This document shows positions 11,069 to 18,631 of a stretch of DNA of 64,000 nucleotides, in pieces. Origin of the DNA: Sphingopyxis sp. (lineage in GTDB: Bacteria; Pseudomonadota; Alphaproteobacteria; Sphingomonadales; Sphingomonadaceae); assembly GCF_016704835.1 (NCBI RefSeq), contig NZ_JADIZJ010000005.1, forward strand, positions 124,001 through 188,000. The letters are read 5' to 3'. Every line of letters starts with the position of its first letter. Position 1 is the first letter of the stretch. A program made the position numbers and the translations under genes. The notes beneath the pieces were generated by a model that saw nothing but the letters and a program-made list of their open reading frames with translations, made no database searches and was not told the DNA's origin.

Positions 11069-11155
11069 GCGGTCGTGGCGGAACTGGTAGACGCGCAACG
11101 TTGAGGTCGTTGTGGCCGAAAGGCCGTGGAAGTTCGAGTCTTCTCGACCGCACCA
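11069..11155 (+). tRNA. tRNA-Leu (anticodon GAG)
   Basis: An 87-nt tRNA with encoded CCA. The acceptor stem is GCGGTCG / CGACCGC, the discriminator is A, the anticodon loop is TTGAGGT between CAACG and CGTTG giving anticodon GAG, there is a long class II variable arm (TGGCC-GAAA-GGCC region), and the T arm contains TTCGAGT. All elements fit a leucine tRNA. It stands at the edge of the hip region, but I found no duplicated 3' end that would mark an integrated island. Confidence 0.97.
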
Positions 11156-11363
11156 TCACCCTTTGATTTCATTGGATTATTTTGGGCATTTGGCGCAGTT
11201 TGGCGCAGTCCATAAATGCCGAGCTGTACCAAATATACGATCGAATTCGCCTAGACTGGCGCTGTTATGGGCGGGGCAATTTGCCCAGAGCGACCAAGCA
11301 GAAAAAAACTCTGTATCTAGCTTCGCGCGCGCCGTGCTTGGCCCAGGTCTGCTCGCGCCGATC

Positions 11364-12359
11364 TTAGCGAAATTGCGTCTGAAGCGCCGATTTGCGAAAT
11401 TCGGCGAGCTCGGATTCGACGAATTGCGGCGTCGCGTCGAATCCATCGAATAGGTCGTAGAGCGGCTCCAGGGTCCGGCGCACGACGTCGCCGAAATCGT
11501 TCAACAGCTCGGCGACGCTGGTCGATGTTGTAAGGGTCACCGCCTTGGTCCGGCTCCGGTGTATTTCGGCGATCGGCCAGCGGCGAAGCGGCGCGGCCCA
11601 AGACAGGAGTTCGCGTCCCTCAAGCCCGGTATAGCGGCTCTCGAAGCGAAGCTTGGTTTGAGGATCGAGACCCAACGCCTTGGCGAGATTAAGGACATGG
11701 ACGAAGACTTCGGCGGTACGCCAGACCGGTAGCGTCAGATCGAAGATCGTGCCGGGTTCGAGGTTGCCCGCGCCGTCCTCCTGATAACCGCGCTGGAGAT
11801 AGGCCTTTAGATCGCCCGTCACCTGCCAGAAGTCGCTGTGGGCTGCATCGCCGAACACTCGGTCGGCATCGGGATTGCCGATCCAGCATTCGATCAGCGC
11901 GTCGCGGATCACGGGGCGGATCGCGTCCATGGTCGGCACCCGGAAGGGCGACCAGCCCGACGTCGGAGGCAGGCTCTGGAGCGCACGGCGGAGCATTCCG
12001 AGCGGCTGTTCGATGTCGCCTTGGCCGATTTCGTAAGCGTAGGACACATGCCCGAGCGGCTGGCGCGCGGGGTGCGCTGCCAGGAGCGGTTCGACGAGAT
12101 CGGCCCAGCGCTTGCGCGCCGCGCGGACGAAGGCGGCAAAGCTGCCGGGGACGCTCGGCAGCACGACCATGCCGAGCGCGCTGAGAATGTCGAAGACCTT
12201 CTCGAGGCGAAGCTTGATGTCGCCCTGCTCGAATGCGTTGACGGTCGGCATGCTTACCCCGGCAAGCGCGGCGAGCGACTTCTGGGTATGCCCTTCCTCC
12301 TTGCGGCGGCGCACCGCCTCGTCGACGAGGCCCTGCCAGTCGAGCGGCCATTCGGTCAT
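11364..12359 (-). CDS. HTH regulator with long C-terminal domain, partner of HipA-1
   Basis: A 331-residue protein whose N-terminal 75 residues form an XRE/HipB-like helix-turn-helix (HTQKSLAALAGVSMPTVNAF, then KVFDILSALGMVVLPS). The remaining 250 residues match no family I know; they contain PLLDLFDGF- and RWPIAEIHRSRT-type segments. The start overlaps the hipA-1 stop by 4 bp, so kinase and partner are translationally coupled, but the order is kinase first, the reverse of classical hipBA. Likely the DNA-binding antitoxin and autorepressor of the module. The extra domain suggests a second activity such as nucleotide or substrate binding; this is unproven. Confidence 0.7.
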   Translation of the reverse strand: MTEWPLDWQGLVDEAVRRRKEEGHTQKSLAALAGVSMPTVNAFEQGDIKLRLEKVFDILSALGMVVLPSVPGSFAAFVRAARKRWADLVEPLLAAHPARQPLGHVSYAYEIGQGDIEQPLGMLRRALQSLPPTSGWSPFRVPTMDAIRPVIRDALIECWIGNPDADRVFGDAAHSDFWQVTGDLKAYLQRGYQEDGAGNLEPGTIFDLTLPVWRTAEVFVHVLNLAKALGLDPQTKLRFESRYTGLEGRELLSWAAPLRRWPIAEIHRSRTKAVTLTTSTSVAELLNDFGDVVRRTLEPLYDLFDGFDATPQFVESELAEFRKSALQTQFR

Positions 12360-13543
12360 GCCAAAATTCTCCGGCTGTTTTCCTCGACGCCCGCCTTGAA
12401 GCGCGCCCGAAAATCGCCTTCATCGAATCGCCCGGTGAAACGCAGCGTCGCGGGGTCGGCAAGGCATTTGGCGAGATCACGAAGAGCGAGATCGACCGCA
12501 GCCTTCGGCAATCCGATCTCGGCGCCGAAGGTTTCGATGAGACTCCGGCCGAGCGTGTCGAACTCGCGCTTCTTCCCGCCGATCTCGAGCGCGGTTTCGC
12601 GGCTGAACGGATAGAGGAGGGTGTTGAGCAGATCATATGCGGGACTGAGGCGAAGGCCTTCGGGCCGCTCGAGGAGCGAGAAATTCTTGAGATGCGCATC
12701 GGCATTGCCAAGCGCGAAATTGAAGATGACGAGCTTGTAAAAACGCACGAGATCGAGCCGGGCCCGCGCCGAGTAGCGCGCGATAACGCTGGCCGCTTCC
12801 TCGTAGCTCGAGCTATATTTGCCGCCGAACTGCGGGCCGCGCGGCTTGCCGAGAACCTGCGCAAAATCCTCGAGCCGTAGCCGCTCGCCCGCATGGCGGT
12901 CGAAGCGCTCGACGAGTAGGGCAAGCCCGTCAATCCCGGCGACGGTCGCGGGCTCGCCGCGCGTCACTTCGGCCTCGCCCAATATTTCACGGGCGAATCG
13001 GAGGCTCAGCGCCTCGTTCTGGACGAGGGTCGGCTCGTCATTGTGATTGAACTTGGCGATATGCGTTGCGGCGTCCCCGGGTTCGACCGACGGACGGAAA
13101 CCCGTCCCGTCGTGCCAGGCGAGGAGTTTGCGCTGCACACCCGATATGGTGCGCGATGCGGTGACCGCGGCTTCCTCGGACACACTGCCGTCGACATGAT
13201 GGACGGGCACGATTCCGTCGGCAGGCAGGACCCCGACCGCGCCGATGCAGTCGGCGCCATATTGCAGCAGGATCCCGAAATCATCCTGGTCTGCGGCGCC
13301 GCCCGCGCGCGCCTGCAGCCCGCGCAGCCAGCCTTCCGGACCGAGATGCTGGAAAAAAGGAATGAGCCCGTCGCGGCTGACATGATCGCGCGTCGCCGCG
13401 GGCAGCGCGCAGGCGATGTCGGCGGTCCAGCCGTCGTCATAAGCGAAATGGCTACCGCGTCCGGTCTCGCTGAGCACGCCGGCGCGAACGCAGTTCCAGG
13501 TTATAATGGCTTGCCGATCGGCGATCAGCCTTCTCCGAATCAA
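12356..13543 (-). CDS. HipA-family serine/threonine kinase toxin (module 1)
   Basis: HipA-like kinase of 395 residues. An N-terminal couple_hipA-type domain (GRGSHFAYDDGWTADI) is followed by the gly-rich loop with the autophosphorylated Ser (SGVQRKLLA, about residue 135), the ATP-binding Lys (IAKFN), LLVERFDR, the catalytic loop GNADAHLKNFSLL and the metal-binding SPAYDLLNT. All catalytic residues are present, so the enzyme should be active. The only available start is a TTG at 13543 without a clear ribosome site. It is divergent from a second HipA module starting at 14065 and shares an AT-rich intergenic region with it. Confidence 0.88.
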   Translation of the reverse strand: MIRRRLIADRQAIITWNCVRAGVLSETGRGSHFAYDDGWTADIACALPAATRDHVSRDGLIPFFQHLGPEGWLRGLQARAGGAADQDDFGILLQYGADCIGAVGVLPADGIVPVHHVDGSVSEEAAVTASRTISGVQRKLLAWHDGTGFRPSVEPGDAATHIAKFNHNDEPTLVQNEALSLRFAREILGEAEVTRGEPATVAGIDGLALLVERFDRHAGERLRLEDFAQVLGKPRGPQFGGKYSSSYEEAASVIARYSARARLDLVRFYKLVIFNFALGNADAHLKNFSLLERPEGLRLSPAYDLLNTLLYPFSRETALEIGGKKREFDTLGRSLIETFGAEIGLPKAAVDLALRDLAKCLADPATLRFTGRFDEGDFRARFKAGVEENSRRILA

Positions 13544-13940
13544 AGTAGTTACAAAAGCCTCTTATCACCGGATATAATTTAAAGCAATTTTGATTTTTTA
13601 AACAAATAAGAACTATGCAGGCCTTTAAATTTATTCGCCAAAGAATCGTGCGGAAAAGCCCTTACCTCGGCACTCTTCGCGACAAAGCTCAATTTAAATG
13701 AACTTTTTCCGCATAAAACGCCTTGCCATCAAGCATTTTTAAAGCCTATCCGTTTCCTTCACGCAGATCTAAGCCCGGCCTCCCCATGTCGCCTGCGCCG
13801 TCGCGATCAGCCGCCGCGGGCAAGCTCTCTTGGTCTTCGGGAGGTTGACACGCGCGCCGCTTCGCGGATCGCCTCAGCCAGTGTACGCCCATTTGGGCCG
13901 TGATCATCATTCCCGGCCTCTACCGATGAACGAATACCCC
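13544..13940. other. AT-rich non-coding region between the two HipA modules
   Basis: From about 13540 to 13790 base composition drops sharply in GC relative to the surroundings, with runs such as TTTAAATTTATT. A short TATC-ACCG-GATA dyad at 13563-13574 lies just upstream of hipA-1 and resembles half of a HipB-type operator. No credible gene is visible. The low GC is typical of imported toxin-antitoxin control regions. Confidence 0.6.
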
Positions 13941-13966
13941 AATTTGCTCCCGAACAGGAGCAAATT
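13941..13966. promoter_or_regulatory. Palindrome 1 of a 50-bp-phased triplet
   Basis: AATTTGCTCC and GGAGCAAATT form perfect 10-bp arms around CGAACA, centre 13953.5. It shares the core CC-CGAA-NN-GG with two further palindromes at +50 and +100 bp. Probable operator, or RNA hairpin, of the hipB-2/hipA-2 operon. Confidence 0.65.
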
Positions 13967-13993
13967 TTGTCTAGGTTGCATCCACTGAGTAAA

Positions 13994-14013
13994 ATGCACC
14001 CGAAAAGGTGCAT
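13994..14013. promoter_or_regulatory. Palindrome 2 of the triplet
   Basis: ATGCACC and GGTGCAT form perfect 7-bp arms around CGAAAA, centre 14003.5, exactly 50 bp from palindrome 1. It contains an in-frame GTG (14008) that would extend HipB-2 by 19 residues, but that start has no ribosome site. Confidence 0.65.
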
Positions 14014-14045
14014 GTGTTGACTGTCGACTTGGACGGCGCTATTTC

Positions 14046-14061
14046 GATCCCGAAAGGGATC
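14046..14061. promoter_or_regulatory. Palindrome 3 of the triplet, overlapping the hipB-2 ribosome site
   Basis: GATCC and GGATC flank CGAAAG, centre 14053.5, exactly 50 bp from palindrome 2. Its right arm includes AAAGGGAT, the likely Shine-Dalgarno for the ATG at 14065, so occupancy or folding here should block translation or transcription of the operon. Confidence 0.65.
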
Positions 14062-14064
14062 AGA

Positions 14065-14592
14065 ATGTCCCGCGAAGAATCAACCAGTGAACGCTTGCTT
14101 CGCGAAATCGGCGAGCGCGACCGGCGACTGAAAGACGTGGGCGGCAACAAGCACTTGCGCGCCTATCAGGGCGCGATCGAGCCGCCACTCACGTCCCGGT
14201 CGCTCCTGCGGGCCTCGCGTCGGCTCGCACCGGATCCGTCAGCTGCCATGAATTACGGAGCCCCACGCTCGAATATGGCACGCGAAGCGCGCGGCGGGCG
14301 CTCTGTCGCGCAAGCTCCGCGAGCAGAGCTGGCGACCCACGCCGCTCCGGAGCCGCTACCCGGCACGCGAGATCCCCAGCCGATCGCCGGCGCTGCCGAG
14401 CTCGGGCCGCTTATCCGCAAGGCGCGCAAGCGCATGAAGCTCAATCAGGAGGAGTTTGCGGCCCACGCCGGCGTCGGGCGACGCTTTCTCTCCGAGCTCG
14501 AGGGCGGCAAGGCCAGCGTCGAATTCGACAAGGTGCTGGCGTGCGCACGCGCCGCCGGTATCGATATTTTCGCGCGACCGCGGCACGGCTGA
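14065..14592 (+). CDS. HipB-like antitoxin (module 2)
   Basis: A 175-residue protein with a disordered basic N-terminal region and a C-terminal XRE domain of the Y4mF/HipB type: LIRKARKRMKLNQEEFAAHA then GVGRRFLSELEGGK (about residues 112-150). The ATG at 14065 is preferred because GGGA lies 5 nt upstream; a GTG 57 bp earlier is inside palindrome 2. The long N-terminal extension before the HTH (about 110 residues) is unusual because HipB proteins are normally about 80-100 residues in total. The TGA overlaps the hipA-2 ATG (TGATG), so the pair is coupled. Confidence 0.82.
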   Translation: MSREESTSERLLREIGERDRRLKDVGGNKHLRAYQGAIEPPLTSRSLLRASRRLAPDPSAAMNYGAPRSNMAREARGGRSVAQAPRAELATHAAPEPLPGTRDPQPIAGAAELGPLIRKARKRMKLNQEEFAAHAGVGRRFLSELEGGKASVEFDKVLACARAAGIDIFARPRHG

Positions 14593-15920
14593 TGCGGCGC
14601 CTCCATGTCTGGCTCGAATGCGCTGATGATCCGATCGGGACGATCCTGGCGAATGACGAAGGCGCCCTCGCCTTTCATTATGCCGATAGCTGGCTGTCGG
14701 CGCGCGCCAACCATTCGCTGTCGCTGTCACTGCCGCTCGCCAACCAGTCGTTCGGCGACGTGCGGACACGCGCCTATTTCAACAATCTTCTTCAGGAGAA
14801 TGACCAGCTTAATCATGTGATCGCGCGCGAGGGATTGTCACGCGGCGATATCGCCGGACTCCTCGCGCATGTCGGCGCCGACTGCGCAGGCGCGGTCAGC
14901 ATACTCCCGGAGGATGCACCTCCGGTGAAGCGCCCGGGCGACCTCGAAGCCGATTATGATGCGCTGCCCGACGAAGAGTTTCGCGATATCGTCGACCGCC
15001 TCGCGAAGGGCGCGCCGCTTCCCGAAGGCATGCTGGATCCATCGCCGGTAGCCGGCTTTCGCGACAAGTTCAGCCTCGCGGGGCTGCCGGACGGGCAGTT
15101 CGGCCTCCCCAAAAAGGGCACCGGCGCGCCGACAACGCATATCCTCAAGATTCCCCATCCCGAACATCGTCACGAAGCGCGCGACGAAGCTTTCGTGACC
15201 CTGCTCGCGCATGATTGCGGCCTGCCGGTCGGAACCTGTCTCGCGCAGACGATCGACGAGCACGAGATTCTGCTCATCCAGCGCTTCGACCGCGTCATAT
15301 GCGACAACAAGGTGAGCCGCATCCATCAGGAGGATTTCGCGCAGGCGGCAGGCCTGCCCGCCGAACTCAAATATGAGCGCCGAGGTAAGGAAGACCGCCG
15401 GTTCGATGCGCCGACGATCGGCCGCATTCTCGAGGCGACGGGGCACCCGGCGCTGTCACGGACTTTCTTTCTCCGCCTGACCCTGTTCAACCTGTTGATC
15501 GGCAACAACGACAATCATGCGAAAAATCATGCGCTTCTCCATCGCCCCGGCGAAGCGCCCGAACTAGCCCCCTTCTACGACCTCGTGCCCGTCCAGGCGG
15601 TCGCCGGGTTTCGTGAGGACCTGGCTTTCCGGATCGGTACCGCGGACTTTCCGCAGGACATCGGCTTCGACGATCTTATCCAATTTTCCACAGCAATCGG
15701 TATTCCTGCGAAAAGCGCGCCGACGATTCTCCGCAATGCGACGCATGAACTGGTCGCGGCGATGGAAGCGTTGACGCTCGATTTCCCGCGCGAGATGCGC
15801 GCGCTCGACAATCAGATCGGCGCTGCGGCCCAATATCTCGCAGTGTGCCTCGCGCTAGACGTTGACATTCGTGAACGCGATGCGCCCGTGACGCGCGGCG
15901 GCGGCTGGGTCGTCAGCTAG
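14592..15920 (+). CDS. HipA-family kinase toxin (module 2)
   Basis: A 442-residue HipA-like kinase. It has the couple_hipA N-terminus (LHVWLECADDPIGTILAND), the SLAG of the gly-rich loop, HILKIPHPEH as the ATP-Lys segment, LLIQRFDRV, a full catalytic loop GNNDNHAKNHALL and the APFYDLVPVQ metal site. The gly-rich loop reads SLAGLPDGQFGLP instead of the usual SLAGAQxK, a deviation that could alter autophosphorylation. The start ATG shares its A with the hipB-2 stop. It has little similarity to HipA-1 outside motifs, so the two modules are not a recent duplication. Confidence 0.88.
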   Translation: MRRLHVWLECADDPIGTILANDEGALAFHYADSWLSARANHSLSLSLPLANQSFGDVRTRAYFNNLLQENDQLNHVIAREGLSRGDIAGLLAHVGADCAGAVSILPEDAPPVKRPGDLEADYDALPDEEFRDIVDRLAKGAPLPEGMLDPSPVAGFRDKFSLAGLPDGQFGLPKKGTGAPTTHILKIPHPEHRHEARDEAFVTLLAHDCGLPVGTCLAQTIDEHEILLIQRFDRVICDNKVSRIHQEDFAQAAGLPAELKYERRGKEDRRFDAPTIGRILEATGHPALSRTFFLRLTLFNLLIGNNDNHAKNHALLHRPGEAPELAPFYDLVPVQAVAGFREDLAFRIGTADFPQDIGFDDLIQFSTAIGIPAKSAPTILRNATHELVAAMEALTLDFPREMRALDNQIGAAAQYLAVCLALDVDIRERDAPVTRGGGWVVS

Positions 15921-15992
15921 CTGCCACCGGGGATGGCCACCAACCGGATTTAGCAGACCGCGAGCAGTTTCGGCCGGACACCGTCATTATCA

Positions 15993-16021
15993 TTTACATG
16001 ATATACTGAAGTGTATATAAT
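15993..16021 (+). promoter_or_regulatory. Strong sigma-70 promoter with nested operator for prx-arsR
   Basis: TTTACA (15993), a 17-bp spacer and a perfect TATAAT (16016) form a near-consensus promoter. The dyad ATATAC-N6-GTATAT at 16001-16018 fills the spacer and overlaps the -10, the usual position of an ArsR-family operator. The ArsR-type repressor encoded by the second gene is the obvious candidate to bind it. Confidence 0.7.
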
Positions 16022-16041
16022 TGCGCTACGAAAGGACGCTG

Positions 16042-16692
16042 ATGCCCGACGATCAGAACATAGGCGCGGTACGGCCGCTTCGTATCGGCGACGCTGCGCC
16101 CGATTTCATTGCGCGCAGCACGGCCGGGCCGGTACGGCTCAGCGATTATCGCGGGAAGTGGCTGCTGTTCTTTTCGCACCCCGGCGACTTTACGCCGGTG
16201 TGCACCAGCGAGTTCATTGCGATCGCGCGCGAGGCGGACCGTTTCGCAGCGCTGCGCTGCGAGCTCCTTGCCCATTCGGTGGATAGCCTCTTCTCGCATC
16301 TCGCGTGGATCCGCGCGATTCACGACGACCTTGGGGTCACCATAACCTTCCCCATCGTCGAAGACCCATCGCTCGAGATTGCGACGGCTTTTGGCATGGT
16401 GGATTCGGATTCGCGCAGCGCCGCCGCGGTGCGAGCGACATATTTCATCGATCCCGACGGTGTCGTCCGCGCGCTGACCGCCTATCCGCTCAGCGTCGGG
16501 CGCTCGGTCGAGGAAATGTTGCGCACCGTCGCCGCGCTCCAGCGCACCAGCGATGGATCGGCCATGACGCCCGAAGGATGGCGTCCCGGGGCTGACATCC
16601 TCGCCCCACCCCATTTGCTCACCCGCGACGCGCTCAGCGCCAAAACCGCGACGCACTGGTTCTACCGGCTTGCGCCCGACGGGGCCAAATGA
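16042..16692 (+). CDS. 1-Cys (Prx6-type) peroxiredoxin
   Basis: Thiol peroxidase of 216 residues that reduces peroxides through a peroxidatic Cys in HPGDFTPVCTSEF (about residue 49). The length, the C-terminal domain (MTPEGWRPGADILAPPH) and lack of a conserved resolving Cys place it in the Prx6/AhpE-like group; one other Cys (LRCELLA) is present. The ATG at 16042 follows AAAGGA; a longer TTG frame begins at 16021 inside the promoter. The gene ends overlapping arsR (ATGA), giving a two-gene operon next to the cytochrome bd genes. Confidence 0.93.
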   Translation: MPDDQNIGAVRPLRIGDAAPDFIARSTAGPVRLSDYRGKWLLFFSHPGDFTPVCTSEFIAIAREADRFAALRCELLAHSVDSLFSHLAWIRAIHDDLGVTITFPIVEDPSLEIATAFGMVDSDSRSAAAVRATYFIDPDGVVRALTAYPLSVGRSVEEMLRTVAALQRTSDGSAMTPEGWRPGADILAPPHLLTRDALSAKTATHWFYRLAPDGAK

Positions 16693-17054
16693 CCCCGGTC
16701 TCACCCGGCGTGCCGGTCGTCGACGATGAACTGGTCGATCTGCTCCGCGTGCTCGCCCATCCGGTCCGCCTGAAGCTGATCTTTGCGATCCGCGACACCG
16801 AGCTCGCGGTCGGCCAGATCGAAAGCGCCACCGGCGTCGGCCAACCTTTGCTTAGCCAACAGCTGGGGGTGCTGCGCAATGCCCGGATCGTCGAAACGCG
16901 CCGCGAGGCCAAGCAGATATTCTATCGCCTGAAATCCGACGCGCTCGCACCGCTGCGCGCGCTCGTCGACCAGTTCGATCCGCGCACCGCCAGCCCCATG
17001 GGCCAACAAGGCGGCGCTGACAGCGCCGCCCACTTCGCGCGGATTGTTCGCTAA
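16689..17054 (+). CDS. ArsR-family winged-helix repressor without cysteine
   Basis: A 121-residue ArsR/SmtB-type regulator: LLRVLAHPVRLKLIFAIRDT, then a recognition helix in GVGQPLLSQQLGVLRNARIV and the wing TRREAKQIFYRL. The fold resembles BigR/SqrR regulators, but the protein has no Cys at all, so it cannot be a thiol or persulfide sensor and lacks the ELCVC metal site. It overlaps the peroxiredoxin stop by 4 bp and the convergent cydC stop by 4 bp. Probably represses the dyad-containing promoter at 16000; the inducer is unknown. Confidence 0.85.
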   Translation: MTPVSPGVPVVDDELVDLLRVLAHPVRLKLIFAIRDTELAVGQIESATGVGQPLLSQQLGVLRNARIVETRREAKQIFYRLKSDALAPLRALVDQFDPRTASPMGQQGGADSAAHFARIVR

Positions 17055-18631
17055 CCGACCTTCAGGGCTAGTCGCCGGTCCGCGAGTTCGAGCATCGTCG
17101 GCCGGTGGCTGACGATGATAAGACCCACGCCCGTTTCATCGAGCCAGCCGCGCAACCGTGCCGCCAACATTGCCTCGGTGTCGAGATCGAGCCCTTCGCT
17201 GGGTTCGTCGAGCAGCAGGAAAGGCCGATCGGCGAGAAGCGCCCGCGCCAGCGACAGGCGCTTGCGCTGCCCCCCCGAAAGCCGTGCGCCGTCGTCGCCG
17301 AGCCAGCATTCGAGCCCGCCCGGCAGCATGGCGACGACGTCATCGAGTCCGGCGAGAAAAAGCGCGTTTTCCATGGCGGCGCGGTTCACACCCGGACGCG
17401 CGAGGGCGAGATTGTCGGCGACCGTCCCGGCAATCATCGACGCATCCTGCCCCGCGAGCGCAAATAACGCCCGACGGGCGGCGAGCGGCAGTTGTGCAAC
17501 CGCGACATCGCCGATTTCGGCCGTCTCGGGCGCATCGTCGCGCAGGCCCGCGAGCGTCTCGAGCAGCCGCGTTTTGCCGCTCCCCGATGGCCCCGTCACC
17601 GCGACCCGGTCGCCGCGTGCAATGCGATGCCCGGCAATCACAATCTCAGCCGACGGGTCCGCCGGCGCGGCCACCATCTGCGGGCCAGGCGCCGGGAACA
17701 TGGCATCCAGCCGTTCGCGCGCGCCGCGGCTTTTCCAGCGCTGGAGATCGAGCCGGACGAGCCCGCCGACGATCTCCATCGTTGCAGCCGCGGCCAGCGC
17801 CGACAGCGCAACCAGCGGCGCGTGCGCCGGGCTAAACAGGACAATCGCCGCGACGACCATCCCGGTTGCCAGCCAATGGCCCGCCGCGATTACCGCATCC
17901 GCGCGCGCCATGGCAATGCGCGCCCGCTGCAACGGAACCTCGACATCGCCCAGCGCGGCGCGCACAGCATCGTCCAGCGCGTAAACCCGAATGTCGTCGC
18001 CGCCCGCAGCAAGATCGACATATTGCCCGATCAATTGCCCCGTCGCCTCACGCTCGGCGTCGAGCGCAGGCGCCAGCCACCGCGCGCCGACCCACCTGGA
18101 CAGGAGCACACTCATCGCGACCGCGGCGCACAAGGCGATGAGCGCGACGATCCCCGCCAACGCCGCGAGCGCCAGCGCGCCGATCAGCGTCGCAATGCCC
18201 GAGGGAACCAGCGTCGTGCGCAAGAGCGCTTCTTCGAGTGCTTCGACGTCGCCGCTGAGCCGCGCGGTCACATCACCGCGATTGAAGCGGAGGGCCGCTG
18301 CGGGCGGCGCGTCGACCAGCCGCGCAAACAGCCGGGTACGGACGTCGGCGAGCGCGAACAGCATGGCCTGGTGGCTGAACAGGCGCTCGCCATATCGCGA
18401 CAGGGTGCGAAGAATCGCAAAGCCGCGGATTGCGGCGCTGGGGATCAGGTAATTGAATGCCTGGACCGCCGCCGCGCCGCTCAATCCAGCCAGCGCCGCG
18501 CCGGTCAGGAACCAGCCCGAGACGGCGAGCAGGCCGATCGCCGACAGCGCCGCAACTGCGCCGGCGATCATGCCTGACGCGACGGCGCGGCGCTGGCGGG
18601 AGCGCGCGGCGCGGACAAGATCGTCGATCAT
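17051..18631 (-). CDS. cydC: Thiol/heme ABC exporter subunit CydC
   Basis: One half of the heterodimeric CydDC exporter (glutathione/cysteine and heme handling) needed to assemble cytochrome bd. The 526 residues comprise six transmembrane helices (residues 20-300) and an ATPase domain with Walker A GPSGSGKTR, signature LSGGQRKRLSLARALL, Walker B PFLLLDEPSEGLD and the H-loop (IIVSHRP). The start overlaps the cydD stop by 4 bp. Divergent cydABX follow cydD, a standard arrangement. Confidence 0.92.
   Translation of the reverse strand: MIDDLVRAARSRQRRAVASGMIAGAVAALSAIGLLAVSGWFLTGAALAGLSGAAAVQAFNYLIPSAAIRGFAILRTLSRYGERLFSHQAMLFALADVRTRLFARLVDAPPAAALRFNRGDVTARLSGDVEALEEALLRTTLVPSGIATLIGALALAALAGIVALIALCAAVAMSVLLSRWVGARWLAPALDAEREATGQLIGQYVDLAAGGDDIRVYALDDAVRAALGDVEVPLQRARIAMARADAVIAAGHWLATGMVVAAIVLFSPAHAPLVALSALAAAATMEIVGGLVRLDLQRWKSRGARERLDAMFPAPGPQMVAAPADPSAEIVIAGHRIARGDRVAVTGPSGSGKTRLLETLAGLRDDAPETAEIGDVAVAQLPLAARRALFALAGQDASMIAGTVADNLALARPGVNRAAMENALFLAGLDDVVAMLPGGLECWLGDDGARLSGGQRKRLSLARALLADRPFLLLDEPSEGLDLDTEAMLAARLRGWLDETGVGLIIVSHRPTMLELADRRLALKVG

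Noticed and set aside
13807..14013. 68-residue reverse ORF with lipobox-like ILLSGC
   Set aside because: Its start codon lies inside palindrome 2, there is no ribosome site, and composition follows the intergenic palindromes rather than coding sequence.
13941..14061. Reading the three palindromes as a short CRISPR array
   Set aside because: Only the 10-bp core is shared; the arms and spacers differ and no cas gene is present.
11069..15960. Genomic island integrated at tRNA-Leu
   Set aside because: No integrase and no duplicate of the tRNA 3' end was found to the right of the hip modules.
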